DNA of 64,000 bases from assembly GCA_002431285.1 (NCBI GenBank), contig DJEF01000019.1, positions 43,426-107,425 on the forward strand, given 5' to 3'. Source of the DNA: Ruminococcaceae bacterium UBA5905. GTDB lineage: Bacteria > Bacillota > Clostridia > Oscillospirales > Acutalibacteraceae. A program made the translations under genes and the position numbers. Positions 48,601 through 55,126 of the stretch are shown here, piece by piece. Numbering within the stretch: position 1 is the stretch's first letter; each line of letters starts with the position of its first letter. Under the pieces are notes generated by a model. That model searched no databases. It was not told the origin of the DNA and worked only from the letters and a program-made list of their open reading frames with translations.

Positions 48601-48942
48601 GTGTTCTTTGACGACTTCATGTTCACGCCGGTGTCCGATACGATCCATCCGGTGAATACCACGGAAAACACCAAGGACAACACTACCGATACGGACAACA
48701 CCGGCACGGCCGATACGCCCCAGGATGACACCTCGGATACGACCGATGAGCCGGAAAAGGAGCCGGAAAAGGGCGGGAAAGTTAAGAAAAGAAGAAGAAT
48801 TCTCGTCGACGGAGAGGACAGCAGCCCGCTGGTACCGATCCTCATCGCTTCCGGTGTGGCAGTGGTTCTGATCGCAGGAGCCGTTGTGGCGATCGTGATC
48901 GTAAAACGCCGTAAATCCGGGAAAAAGGGAACAGAACAGTAA
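42634..48942 (+). CDS. Giant cell-surface protein with six GLUG-like modules and C-terminal anchor
   Basis: 2102 residues. After a signal peptide (about 1-33) come six GLUG-like beta-solenoid modules of about 280 residues, starting near residues 51, 338, 620, 898, 1178 and 1460; each opens with a xWxGxxAxxxAxGxGTxxDPY line. Modules 3-5 are the most alike (NDTTAENWKD, DKGAGGFVGYGG). An InlB-type repeat (about 1786-1850, GYIFDGWYVY...LYAKWV) and a family 4/9-like sandwich (about 1853-2005, SVFFDDF) follow. A Thr/Asp/Glu-rich linker leads to a membrane helix (2067-2090) and a basic tail. It is thus anchored by its C-terminus, not by sortase. It shares modules with the GH16 enzyme at 27008-29932 and probably binds the same polysaccharide at the surface. 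Confidence 0.9.
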   Translation: MKLSMNFSRKALALLLALVMLITALSVNLAVMAGADTGGSSDPLKEGVKGVVWNGETATGFAGGTGTASDPYLIATPNQLAYLLQHDVIATANETDKTSASMNKHYKLTANIYLNDVSDPNWKENNPHSWFTTGSAQRFGGSLDGDGYTIYGLYYNGDQACGLIPYANIWYNDVAFKNLTISDAYLSTTGYFASALVGYTYGKNKKSFTVSNCYVTSTVSVKTTSQYGGGFLGCAADGGDTYTVENSAVLATVEAKGGYRGTFCGSFSPSNNVTVRNSFAFQGFGGDVDTNENSYAISDLSAIKGAAAKTEMPELKWDSVWVLTDSYPVLKDAKPAHEIWDGSVAKSYAAGSGTADDPYWIADGAQLALMLHEGDNSKGKFYTLAAHISLNDTTVADWKNGTPRSWYSLDAVGGKYFQGTLIGGSHSVRGLYYKGSDSKVGLIPAAKGTVSVSDIRFDDTYIESDGTALATLIGYADGGSFNVTKCYIRENNTVKSTNTTAGGIIGGGTGEFTVEDSAVLSDRTATANTGAIAASVGSAKVTVKNTFAKGVLGNDPGQAATAVNCYTDTADTVYKTKVCEAAKMQGPDAATAMPDLDWKNVWTVRENGYPEYRVTEAEESKIWDGTVAKRYAGGTGTAADPYQIAFGSQLAKMAADEQSTGKYYVLTEDIWLNDTTAENWKDAATQWLWNNNQFAGHLDGAGHTIRGLYYNGNDSKVGLFCYTKEATIRQLTVADSELVSSGFGVGTLIGQAGGAVTITDCVVEDSVTVRSTYNAGGDKGAGGFVGYGGGKVTVDSSAFVGTVEAPGFAGAFLGNCWTAAVINNSFSTATVQFRGKSTSNDSASANNYSAYTGAQTGTQTVAAEQMKGKDALTHMPLLSGWAATEKYPVRFYSGVAGEVWSGVSAISYAAGTGTQSDPYIIETAEQLAYLVKDTSTGGKYYQLAADIRLNDTSAENWKDTARPWIVSTAIFGGIFSGNGHTISGLYYNGSESAVGLFRYAKDATIKRVTVDQSYVYTTGFGPALLVGQAYSGTVNFSECQATETTYVESTYNTDGNKGAGGLVGYGGGNVQIENSAFTGSVVAPGNPGAFVGNCWATVSIRGSFATAGVRFCTKRGLTEPSGNYGTEDETGVTKLTSDQMKGEAARTNMPGLNWTIVWATTEGYPRCRFLDPNGTPGAVWTGLAAESYAGGDGSEKNPYLIATGEQLAKMVQDAESAGKFYKIIEDIRLNDTTAENWKDSATQWIWNNNIFQGNVNGDCHTVSGLYYNGTNSKVGLFCYAKNATIRRIVLTDSSIYTTGFAAGSLVGDANSGEIKIAECYMTETVSVESTYDAGNDKGAGGIVGYGGAVIAVDTCAFLGTVKAPVYAGTILGNVWGTVTVKNSFSLQPGKFSPKKGLSGSSINNYGTATEAESGVTAIAAEKMLGAAAKTNMPLFNWERAWKTTDRYPVLNVGEYEGVPGQVWGGRLASGFAGGSGKIDDPYLISTPEQLAYLVNDLYASVGNYYKLTDDIYLNDVKNSNWEKNNPNSWFWVSGARAGNFNGHFDGDGHVVYGLYLDLKQTTDVVYAGLFPSISDGTVIERVGIANAHMKVRSELTKTESYVGGIAGYVFFNKADSTYVDTPVVFPKISQCFGDKTVTLEADFCGGIVAGAPRPADINDCYFIGKLNGERVGGIVGNSWTEYQGATVTHCYSATADADLLGNGRASVTNSATPINYTENYANSTGLGNMVTQISLLMMRGEAAYKNMPALDFENVWYALPNGTPVLRIFGTTDRFSNTSDPKPIEVSFVSNGGTTFDPIYGNPEEKMNIPIPVREGYIFDGWYVYRQLDFKFDIDYFPYFDQVLYAKWVPNGEMQDFEEYPDTMYDTGRDYEYYLPGTVGYNANYVRNGTASMHRIGATAADSDFLLMYETLLTVGKQYTMTFWTTTDVSGTAVDLSLVYENWPDVYDSDSGVEFIKRVTLQQGEWQKVEFTFIARTQWVAMRTSGNASVFFDDFMFTPVSDTIHPVNTTENTKDNTTDTDNTGTADTPQDDTSDTTDEPEKEPEKGGKVKKRRRILVDGEDSSPLVPILIASGVAVVLIAGAVVAIVIVKRRKSGKKGTEQ
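42784..47950 (+). repeat. Six tandem ~840-bp coding repeats (GLUG-like modules)
   Basis: In-frame repeats begin near 42784, 43645, 44485, 45325, 46165 and 47011, about 840 bp apart. Units 3, 4 and 5 have long runs of the same residues in the same places, so they arose by recent duplication; units 1 and 6 resemble instead the modules of the GH16 protein at 27008-29932 (NDVxDxxW and WFTTG/WYTG-type segments). Confidence 0.8.
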
Positions 48943-48947
48943 AAAAA

Positions 48948-48984
48948 CAGGGGCAGAGGAACGGTACGGTGTCCTCTGCCCCTG
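48948..48984. terminator. Hairpin after the giant surface-protein gene
   Basis: A 13-bp perfect stem, 48948-48960 with 48972-48984, with an 11-base loop follows the stop by five bases. There is no T-tract on the plus side, but seven A precede it, so it would be a classic terminator only for minus-strand transcription. It probably marks the end of the right operon or protects its 3' end. Confidence 0.6.
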
Positions 48985-49026
48985 CGCCCTGTGTGAGGAA
49001 CCGCCTGCGCCATCCGGCGACGGCTA

Positions 49027-49054
49027 TTGACAAAACCGATCCGTGCGGTATACT
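49027..49054 (+). promoter_or_regulatory. Sigma-A promoter of the SGNH esterase gene
   Basis: TTGACA (49027-49032) and TATACT (49049-49054) are 16 bases apart, 36 bases before the ATG at 49090. The esterase can therefore be expressed apart from the transport operon. Confidence 0.75.
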
Positions 49055-49089
49055 GTTTTCGGAATACCGCCGGATCAAGGGGGACCTAT

Positions 49090-50151
49090 ATGAATATTGC
49101 AGAAATTGACCGCAATTTTTCCATCGAAACCAAACTGTCTGAGCGGGACATCGTCTGGCTGGATGCCGGAGACCGGGTATTCGCCCGCTACGGATTTGCC
49201 GAAACAGACGGGGCCTATATGCGGATGCCCCGGGATGTAGCGCAAACGGTGAACGAGGGAGTCGGAGGGCTGTGCGACAACACCTCCGGCGGGCGCGTCC
49301 GTCTGTGCACGGATTCTCCCTATATCGCTATTCAGGTAAGCTATCCCGGTCTCTGTCGGCTGGCGCATATGCCGCTGAGCGGCACAAGCGGCTTCGATCT
49401 GTATAAAGAGATCGGCGGCCAGCAGTTTTATGTGGGCGCGTACATCCCGCCGGTGGACACGCAGCATACCTATGAGGGCATCGTATACACCGGCAATACC
49501 ACGGGCGAGCCGGTGAACTATGTGCTGAATTTCCCGCCCTACAACTCGGTGAGCAGACTGTATATCGGTTTGAAGGCGGGCAGCCGCACGGAGACCCCGG
49601 ACGGCTATTATAACCGCAAGCCGGTGGTCTTTTACGGCTCGTCCATCACCCAGGGGGCCTGCGCCTCCCGCCCCGGCAACATCTATCAGAATTTTCTCTC
49701 CCGTGCGCTGAATATGGACTATATCTCTCTGGGCTTTTCCGGCAGCGCCCGGGGCGAAAAAGCCATCGCCGCCTATATGGCCAGGCTGGAGATGTCGGTG
49801 TTCGTATCGGACTATGACCACAACGCCCCCGGCGCCGCCTATTTGGCCGACACCCACTATGCGCTGTATGAAGCCATCCGGGAACGCTGCCCCGACCTGC
49901 CCTATATCATGATCAGCCACCCGGATCGGTGGATCGACGACGCGCTTATGCGGCGCAAAACCATCATGGAAAGCTATGTGCGGGCGGTGAATGCGGGAGA
50001 TCGTCATGTGTATTTCATTGACGGCGATTCGCTTTTCGCCGGATTTGAATCCGATACCTGCACCGTGGATGTCTGCCATCCCAACGATCTGGGGCTGTAT
50101 CGGATGGCTCAGGGGATGCTGCCCATCCTGAAAAAACTCCTGTATCAATAA
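49090..50151 (+). CDS. SGNH/GDSL esterase with N-terminal GxDLY domain
   Basis: A 353-residue protein without signal peptide. The first half is a beta-sandwich with SGFDLYK, the GxDLY signature of the domain that precedes a subset of SGNH esterases. The second half is the SGNH hydrolase: YGSSITQG (nucleophile Ser185), a YDHN block III and DVCH near the end (Asp327, His330). These enzymes remove acetyl or other acyl groups from sugars. The ATG at 49090 has AAGGGGG upstream; a TTG further up lies inside the -35. Its place beside the glucan operon suggests deacylation of imported oligosaccharides. Confidence 0.88.
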   Translation: MNIAEIDRNFSIETKLSERDIVWLDAGDRVFARYGFAETDGAYMRMPRDVAQTVNEGVGGLCDNTSGGRVRLCTDSPYIAIQVSYPGLCRLAHMPLSGTSGFDLYKEIGGQQFYVGAYIPPVDTQHTYEGIVYTGNTTGEPVNYVLNFPPYNSVSRLYIGLKAGSRTETPDGYYNRKPVVFYGSSITQGACASRPGNIYQNFLSRALNMDYISLGFSGSARGEKAIAAYMARLEMSVFVSDYDHNAPGAAYLADTHYALYEAIRERCPDLPYIMISHPDRWIDDALMRRKTIMESYVRAVNAGDRHVYFIDGDSLFAGFESDTCTVDVCHPNDLGLYRMAQGMLPILKKLLYQ

Positions 50152-50154
50152 AAT

Positions 50155-50192
50155 ACGGCGATGCGGTGCCGAGCACCGGAAACGCCGTTTTT
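50155..50192 (+). terminator. Weak terminator between esterase and isomerase genes
   Basis: ACGGCG (50155-50160) pairs with CGCCGT (50183-50188) around an inner GGTGC/GCACC stem, followed by five T. The next gene is only 30 bases further, so partial read-through is likely. Confidence 0.6.
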
Positions 50193-50222
50193 CGATCTGT
50201 ATTACGGAGGTGTACGAAACAA

Positions 50223-51128
50223 ATGAAACTGGCAACCACAACCGGAGATTTCTCGGCCTACGAACTGGACGGATACGACAGCACCGTGGCCATAGCCGAT
50301 GCCGGATTCCGGTATATCGACTATTCCTTTCAGTACGATTTTGACCGGAGGATCGGCTTACAGGCGGACGACTGGAAAGCCTATGCGGACCGTCTGCTGC
50401 GGCTGGCCGATCAGCGGGGACTGCAATTCGTGCAGGCCCATTCCCCTATGGGCAAGCCGCTGGTCAAGGACGGAGACTATGAGACCTTCATGCATCTGAC
50501 TAAGCAGAGCATCGAGGCGGCGGCCTATCTGGGAATCCCCAACATCGTCGTTCACTCGGGCTATGCCAAGGACATGAGCAAGGAGGAGACCTTCGCGCAG
50601 AATGTCCTGTTTTATGAGGAGCTGCTGCGGGTCGCGGAAAAGCACTCTATCACTATCCTGACCGAGAATTTCAACAAAATGTTTGATCCGCATTATTATT
50701 GGGTCGATTCGGCCGAAGCGGAGCTGGAGCTGGTCGAACGGGTCAATCACCCGCTTTTACAGGCCTGCTGGGATACGGGGCACGGGAATTTGCAGGAGCT
50801 GCCCCAGCATGAGGCGCTGACGATTTTGGGCAGCCATGTGCGCGGCGTGCATATCCAGGACAACTGCGGCGACGACGATTACCACCTGATGCCGTATCTC
50901 GGCACGCTGAATATGGATTCGGTCATGCACGGACTGCTGGCCATCCACTATGACGGGTATTTCACCTTTGAGGCCGGAAACACCCCCTTCTCCCCCTACC
51001 GGAGAAGAAAATTTGAGGAGGACACCCGCTGTCTGGGACTGCCGGTATCTTTCCGCAAACAGTTCGAGCATATCCTCTACGACATCGGCCGGTACGTGCT
51101 GACCCAATACCAGTGCTTTGAAGAATGA
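50223..51128 (+). CDS. Sugar phosphate isomerase/epimerase family protein (TIM barrel)
   Basis: A 301-residue xylose-isomerase-like TIM-barrel protein (AP endonuclease family 2 fold). The metal-binding residues are recognisable: VQAHSP, HSGYA, ILTENFN (Glu), CWDTGHGN (Asp, His), HIQDN and FTFEAGN (Glu). Such proteins interconvert keto/aldo sugars or epimerise them. The ATG at 50223 follows GGAGG by about 12 bases; the upstream in-frame ATG at 50166 overlaps the terminator hairpin. It is the last gene of the glucan region on the plus strand. The substrate cannot be deduced. Confidence 0.87.
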   Translation: MKLATTTGDFSAYELDGYDSTVAIADAGFRYIDYSFQYDFDRRIGLQADDWKAYADRLLRLADQRGLQFVQAHSPMGKPLVKDGDYETFMHLTKQSIEAAAYLGIPNIVVHSGYAKDMSKEETFAQNVLFYEELLRVAEKHSITILTENFNKMFDPHYYWVDSAEAELELVERVNHPLLQACWDTGHGNLQELPQHEALTILGSHVRGVHIQDNCGDDDYHLMPYLGTLNMDSVMHGLLAIHYDGYFTFEAGNTPFSPYRRRKFEEDTRCLGLPVSFRKQFEHILYDIGRYVLTQYQCFEE

Positions 51129-51231
51129 CAAAACGCCTATGGAAACCCGAGCCTCCCAGGCTTGCGGCATCCATGGGCGTTTTCCCCCTTTGCACAGCCG
51201 GCCGAGGACGGCTGCGTCCGTGTTATGACAG

Positions 51232-51268
51232 CCGCAAGGCCCGTGCGCAGAGCGCACGGGCCTTGCGG
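51232..51268. terminator. Bidirectional terminator, convergent genes
   Basis: A 17-bp perfect stem (51232-51248 with 51252-51268) with a three-base loop lies between the isomerase and the convergent vanY-like gene. The T-tract is weak on both strands. Confidence 0.75.
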
Positions 51269-51286
51269 TTCGTTTTCGGCTTCACG

Positions 51287-52099
51287 TCAATCGTTCTGCA
51301 AATACTCCTCCAGACACAGACCGCTTTCGGTGATGGCCTTGGCAGCCTCCTCCCCCACATAGCGGTAATGCCACGGCTCATAGATGATGCCGGTGACGGA
51401 TTCCTTATCCTTGGGGAACCGCAGAATGAACCCATACCGCCAGCAGTTGGCCATCAGCCATTGCTGCGCCGGGGTATCCTGCTGGGTCTCGTGCAGCAGC
51501 TGGTAGCTCTGATCCACGATGTCCACCGCCAGCCCCAGCTGATGCTCACTGGTGCCGGGGACCGCCACGGATTTGGCCGTTTCCGCCTCCGCCTGCTCCT
51601 GGGTCATGCCCTGCTGCTTATACTTCTCCACATCGGTATTGAACAGCCGTATCTGCGTTTCCCAGGGGCGATAGGAGGAGCAGATGATGGGTTTCAGCCC
51701 CGCCGCCCGGCAATCGTCCATCATCTGTTGCAGCGCCGGATAACAGCGAGCGTCCACCTGCTGACCGTTGGTCAGCGTGACCAGCTCCGGCACGTACCCG
51801 TCCGGCATCCGGTTCCACGGATTGACCAGCCGCAGCATCCAACGGGCATCCTCCGGCGTCCAGGCGTCGGTGTCCTCCGACCGGGAGGTCGGCTCCGACG
51901 ACGTGGAAGAGGGCGCGGAGCTGTCCGGCGCCGGACGATCCTGTCGGATCAGCCGCGGGATCAGCCACACCGCCGCCGCCACTATTGCCGCCAGCACCAG
52001 CACTAATGCGATCAGCAGCCAGATCCGCCGTGTTTTCCGGCGGTGCTGACGGCTGTGCCGCCCATGCAGCGGCGAGCGGGAATACCTTGAATCGGCCAT
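51287..52099 (-). CDS. VanY-type D-alanyl-D-alanine carboxypeptidase (M15B)
   Basis: A 270-residue membrane-anchored peptidase: one helix (about 27-48), a Ser/Pro/Thr linker and an M15B domain. The zinc motif SEHQLGLAVD (His186, Asp193) and the EPWHYRYVG block (Glu241, His244) are intact, as is the SSYRPWETQ segment. It trims the terminal D-Ala from peptidoglycan stem peptides outside the cell. The ATG at 52099 is nine bases after GGAGAAAGG; upstream in-frame codons overlap the ribosome site. It borders the glucan locus and marks the change to envelope and housekeeping genes. Confidence 0.92.
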   Translation of the reverse strand: MADSRYSRSPLHGRHSRQHRRKTRRIWLLIALVLVLAAIVAAAVWLIPRLIRQDRPAPDSSAPSSTSSEPTSRSEDTDAWTPEDARWMLRLVNPWNRMPDGYVPELVTLTNGQQVDARCYPALQQMMDDCRAAGLKPIICSSYRPWETQIRLFNTDVEKYKQQGMTQEQAEAETAKSVAVPGTSEHQLGLAVDIVDQSYQLLHETQQDTPAQQWLMANCWRYGFILRFPKDKESVTGIIYEPWHYRYVGEEAAKAITESGLCLEEYLQND

Positions 52100-52528
52100 A
52101 AACATCATCCTTTCTCCCCGGTCAGACCAAACGACCGGCATACAACCGTTCCCGAATCGGTGTATTACCCCATCCGGCTTGTCTCATCATTGCCACCGCT
52201 TGACGAAAGACCGAGCCGCGGCATCCATAGGGTGGCATCGGTTCCATTCACGGTCTCCCAAACAAAAATCGTTTCATTGCAGACCGGCCACTTTCGGCAC
52301 GCCACCGGTTATCGCACCACGGCGTCCCGGAGGACGGCGAGCGATACGTGCACGGTTTGGCCGAAAGGCCGGTCACATCCTCTCGGTTTCGTCTGCGGCA
52401 GCATACGGCCGCAGACAAAACCGGCTCACCCGCCACGACCTCTGTCATGGGTGTGAGCCGGTCTCAGCAAATCACCGATACTCGCGCGCATGACGGGCTT
52501 TTCGCCTCGCACCGATTCCTGCGGCGCC
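52100..52528. other. Gene-free stretch between vanY-like and sugar transferase genes
   Basis: 429 bases without a credible gene. It contains the terminator of the sugar transferase (52417-52462) and a small GGCCGAAAGGCC hairpin near 52359-52370. I see no clear promoter for the vanY-like gene; base composition is like the coding regions, so a decayed gene is possible but no homology is recognisable. Confidence 0.4.
52417..52462 (-). terminator. Terminator of sugar transferase (minus strand)
   Basis: Stem ACCGGCTCAC/GTGAGCCGGT (52420-52429 with 52453-52462) with a long loop; on the minus strand the stem runs into TTTT. It is 67 bases past the sugar transferase stop. Confidence 0.6.
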
Positions 52529-53155
52529 TTATTCCGCGCCGTTGCCGCTGAACACCGCCGGAATCGTGCGCAGCAGAATTTTCAGATCCGTCCACAGGCT
52601 GCGCTCCCGGATATATTTCAGATCCAGCTCCACCCATTCGTCAAAGCTGATGTGATTCCGGCCGCTGCATTGCCAATAGCAGGTGAGCCCCTGCTTCACC
52701 TGCAGGCGCTGCTTCTGATAGTCGGTATACTGCTCCACCTCAGACACCAGCGGTGGCCGGGGGCCGACAATGGTCATATCCCCCATGAAAATGTTGAAAA
52801 GCTGCGGCAGCTCGTCGATGCTGGTGCGCCGGATGAACCGCCCCACCTTGGTGATGCGCGGATCATCCTTGATCTTGAATGCCGGTCCGTCCATTTCATT
52901 CATCGCCGCCAGCTTTGCCAGCATCTCCGGCGAATCGGCGTTCATGCACATACTGCGGAATTTCAAAATGCGGAAGATCTTGCCGTTTTTCCCGACCCGG
53001 TTCTGGGAATAGAATGCCGGTCCGCCGTCGCTGCGCACAGCGATGGCCACGACCAGCATGAGCGGGGAAAGCACAACGATTCCGATACCGGACAGGATCA
53101 CATCCAGCACCCGCTTGATGCAATCGTATACCGGTTTCTCCTGACAGGCTTCCAT
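52529..53155 (-). CDS. Bacterial sugar transferase (WbaP/RfbP-type priming enzyme)
   Basis: A 208-residue polyprenyl-phosphate sugar-1-phosphate transferase. After one membrane segment (about 16-38) come FYSQNRVGKNGKIF, LKFRSM, RITKVGRFIRRTSIDELPQ, MSIVGPRPP-like (MTIVGPRPP) and the WQCSGRNHISFDEW block, all family signatures. It loads the first sugar onto undecaprenyl phosphate to begin an extracellular polysaccharide or teichoic-acid-like chain. The ATG at 53155 is eight bases after AAAGG; the upstream ATG at 53194 has no ribosome site. It follows an LCP gene by 64 bases; LCP proteins attach such chains to the wall. Confidence 0.93.
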   Translation of the reverse strand: MEACQEKPVYDCIKRVLDVILSGIGIVVLSPLMLVVAIAVRSDGGPAFYSQNRVGKNGKIFRILKFRSMCMNADSPEMLAKLAAMNEMDGPAFKIKDDPRITKVGRFIRRTSIDELPQLFNIFMGDMTIVGPRPPLVSEVEQYTDYQKQRLQVKQGLTCYWQCSGRNHISFDEWVELDLKYIRERSLWTDLKILLRTIPAVFSGNGAE

Positions 53156-53219
53156 TCCGTCATCCTTTCTGTGCCCGAAGGCGTGTGTTGTCAATGATCT
53201 TTCTGCCGTTTTTCACGGC

Positions 53220-54587
53220 TCATTCGACAGGTGTTTTCCCGTCCTCCGGCTTGTCCGGCGGATCGACGGGCTTGGTGGTCGTGCCCTCCGGCTCGGTCAC
53301 CGGCTTGTCCGGTTCGGTCACGGGGGTATCCGGCTTGGTGGTGGAATCGTCCGGCTTGGTGGTCGTAGTAGTGCTCGGATCGGTGGTCTTATCCTTATCC
53401 GGCTTGGTGGTGGTGGTCGTTGTCGTACCCGACGGCTCCGGCTTGGTGGTCGTGGTGGTGCCGGGGGTGACCTTCGGCGGCGCCGTGGTGGTGGAGACCG
53501 TGCTCAAATCGGTGGAGGTCTCGTTGATGAAATCGTGCAACACAGCGGTGGCCAGATTCATATCATAGCGATAGACCCAGCCGCTGCTGCCCCAGGTGCC
53601 GCCCACAGGCTTGCACTCGGGGGTGGGCAGACTCAGCATCTCGATGGTGGGCGACTTGGTGGCCACCCAGGTGGCGATGCTCAGGAGCTCCCCGTTGGTC
53701 ATGTTGGTGTGCACCATATCCAGCACCTGGCTGATCACGCCGGGATACTTGGTGACGGGCGTATTCTTCATCTGCTCATACGCCGCCTGGAGCACCTTCT
53801 TCTGCCGGTTGCCCCGGTCGATATCCGAGCCGGTGTAGCGGTTACGGGAATAGGCCAGCGCCTGCGCGCCGGTGACGTGCTGCACTCCCGTGCCGGGGAT
53901 GGGCGGGCACTTGATGCCCAGGCTGTTCAGCTCCGGCGCATAGTATTCGTTGGCGATCTTCAGCTCTGCGGCATTGAGCTCGATGTCCACGCCGCCGATA
54001 TAGTCGATGAGCTTCACGAATTCAAAGAAATTCACATAGGCATAATCCGTGATGTTCATGCCGAAGTTCTGGTTGATGGTCTTGACCGCCAAACTGGCCT
54101 TGCCATAGGCCCAGGCATGGGTCAGCTTGGTCTGCCCGTGACCGTCCACCTTCACATAGGAATCCCGGGCGATGGAAGTCATCTTGATCTTATCGTGCGC
54201 CCGGTCGATGGACACGATGATCATGGCGTCCGACCGCCCTACATCGTTATTCTGCCGGGTATCCAGACCGAAAAGGGCGATGTTGGTCACGTCCTTGCTG
54301 AATTCGATGCTGGAGTTAATACCGGTGCTGCCGCTGATCTCGCTGGTGCGATCCACCCGGCCCAGCAGAGCCGCCACGATCGACACCACCGCGATCGCTA
54401 TGGCTGCCAGCACCGCCGCCGCAATGATGGCAATGCGGATGATCAGCTGCTTTTTCGTCAGTTTCCGCTTTCCGCCCGCCGAGCGCAGGCTCACCCGCTC
54501 CGGCTCCTCCGCCGGACGCGCCGCGCCGCATTTCGGGCAGAAAGCCTGATTCTTGCGGAGCTTTGTCCCGCATTGATTACAGTTCAT
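53220..54587 (-). CDS. LytR-CpsA-Psr family protein with N-terminal zinc ribbon
   Basis: 455 residues. A CxxC-x10-CxxC zinc ribbon (Cys3, 6, 17, 20) in the cytoplasm is followed by one membrane helix (about 48-73) and an extracellular LCP domain (about 95-345: NIALFGLDTR, GRSDAMIIVSID, SIARDSYVKVDG, GGVDIEL, ALAYSRNRY, DIDRGNRQKKVL). The catalytic Arg and Asp positions are present. LCP enzymes transfer undecaprenyl-linked glycans to peptidoglycan. The last 95 residues are a Thr/Pro/Lys/Asp tail likely to cross the wall. The zinc ribbon is an added feature not found in classic LCP proteins. Confidence 0.93.
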   Translation of the reverse strand: MNCNQCGTKLRKNQAFCPKCGAARPAEEPERVSLRSAGGKRKLTKKQLIIRIAIIAAAVLAAIAIAVVSIVAALLGRVDRTSEISGSTGINSSIEFSKDVTNIALFGLDTRQNNDVGRSDAMIIVSIDRAHDKIKMTSIARDSYVKVDGHGQTKLTHAWAYGKASLAVKTINQNFGMNITDYAYVNFFEFVKLIDYIGGVDIELNAAELKIANEYYAPELNSLGIKCPPIPGTGVQHVTGAQALAYSRNRYTGSDIDRGNRQKKVLQAAYEQMKNTPVTKYPGVISQVLDMVHTNMTNGELLSIATWVATKSPTIEMLSLPTPECKPVGGTWGSSGWVYRYDMNLATAVLHDFINETSTDLSTVSTTTAPPKVTPGTTTTTKPEPSGTTTTTTTKPDKDKTTDPSTTTTTKPDDSTTKPDTPVTEPDKPVTEPEGTTTKPVDPPDKPEDGKTPVE

Positions 54588-54668
54588 GTGTTTTCCCTCG
54601 TTTCGATTGCCGTAAAGCCCTATGCCTGTCCGCCGAATCCGGATCCGACGGCTGCAACAGATGGGGAT

Positions 54669-54697
54669 AGTATATCATAGTTTTTCCCGTTTGGCAA
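54669..54697 (-). promoter_or_regulatory. Promoter of the LCP gene
   Basis: On the minus strand TTGCCA (54692-54697) and TATACT (54669-54674) are 17 bases apart, about 80 bases before the ATG. Confidence 0.75.
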
Positions 54698-54964
54698 TCA
54701 CTTTTTATTGACGTTCGATACCGCTGCTACCCACAACGGTGGGCGGGAAATGGAGGGAAATATTTTATGGAACCACGCCAAATCGGGCGTTTTCGCCATG
54801 GCTTTTTCGTTGTAATTCTGCAAAAAAGCGGCTGTGCGGATGGGGTAACCTCCGGCGCAATTCCGGCCGTCGGAAATATAACAGTTTTGTTACCATTCTC
54901 CAGTGTGCGCCTATAGTCTCTCCCGCAAAAGGCAAATAATGCACCGATTTCCCATATTCATCCA

Positions 54965-54993
54965 AAGACACCGTCCGGCTCCTATGGTACACT
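54965..54993 (+). promoter_or_regulatory. Candidate extended -10 promoter of the kinase gene
   Basis: TACACT (54988-54993) is preceded by TGG, giving an extended -10; the -35 (AAGACA, 54965-54970) matches consensus at four positions with a 17-base spacer. Confidence 0.45.
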
Positions 54994-55126
54994 GAATCGG
55001 CAAGGTTATGCGGCGCCGAAGGTGTATTGCCCACAGGAAACCGGCCGCATGACCGATCACAATTGCAGGCAGGCCGTCTCCACAACGGCCATCTCTGTAT
55101 CCTGTATACGGAAAGGATGGATCTCC

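Larger units (their letters stand above)
54588..55126. other. Divergent gene-free region, LCP / kinase genes
   Basis: 539 bases with no credible gene. It holds the LCP promoter (54669-54697, minus), a weaker candidate for the kinase (54965-54993, plus) and a kinase leader of about 130 bases. The middle (about 54720-54900) shows no gene, RNA or repeat that I can identify. Confidence 0.5.

Noticed and set aside
42643-48648. A 2001-codon open frame on the minus strand opposite the giant surface-protein gene
   Set aside because: It mirrors the repeat gene's codon pattern, has no ribosome site or recognisable domain, and the plus-strand frame has a signal peptide, modules and anchor. The same applies to the long antisense frames at 2950-6243 (+), 9739-11928 (+), 11763-14093 (+), 16032-18194 (+), 28271-29548 (-) and 33856-36777 (-).
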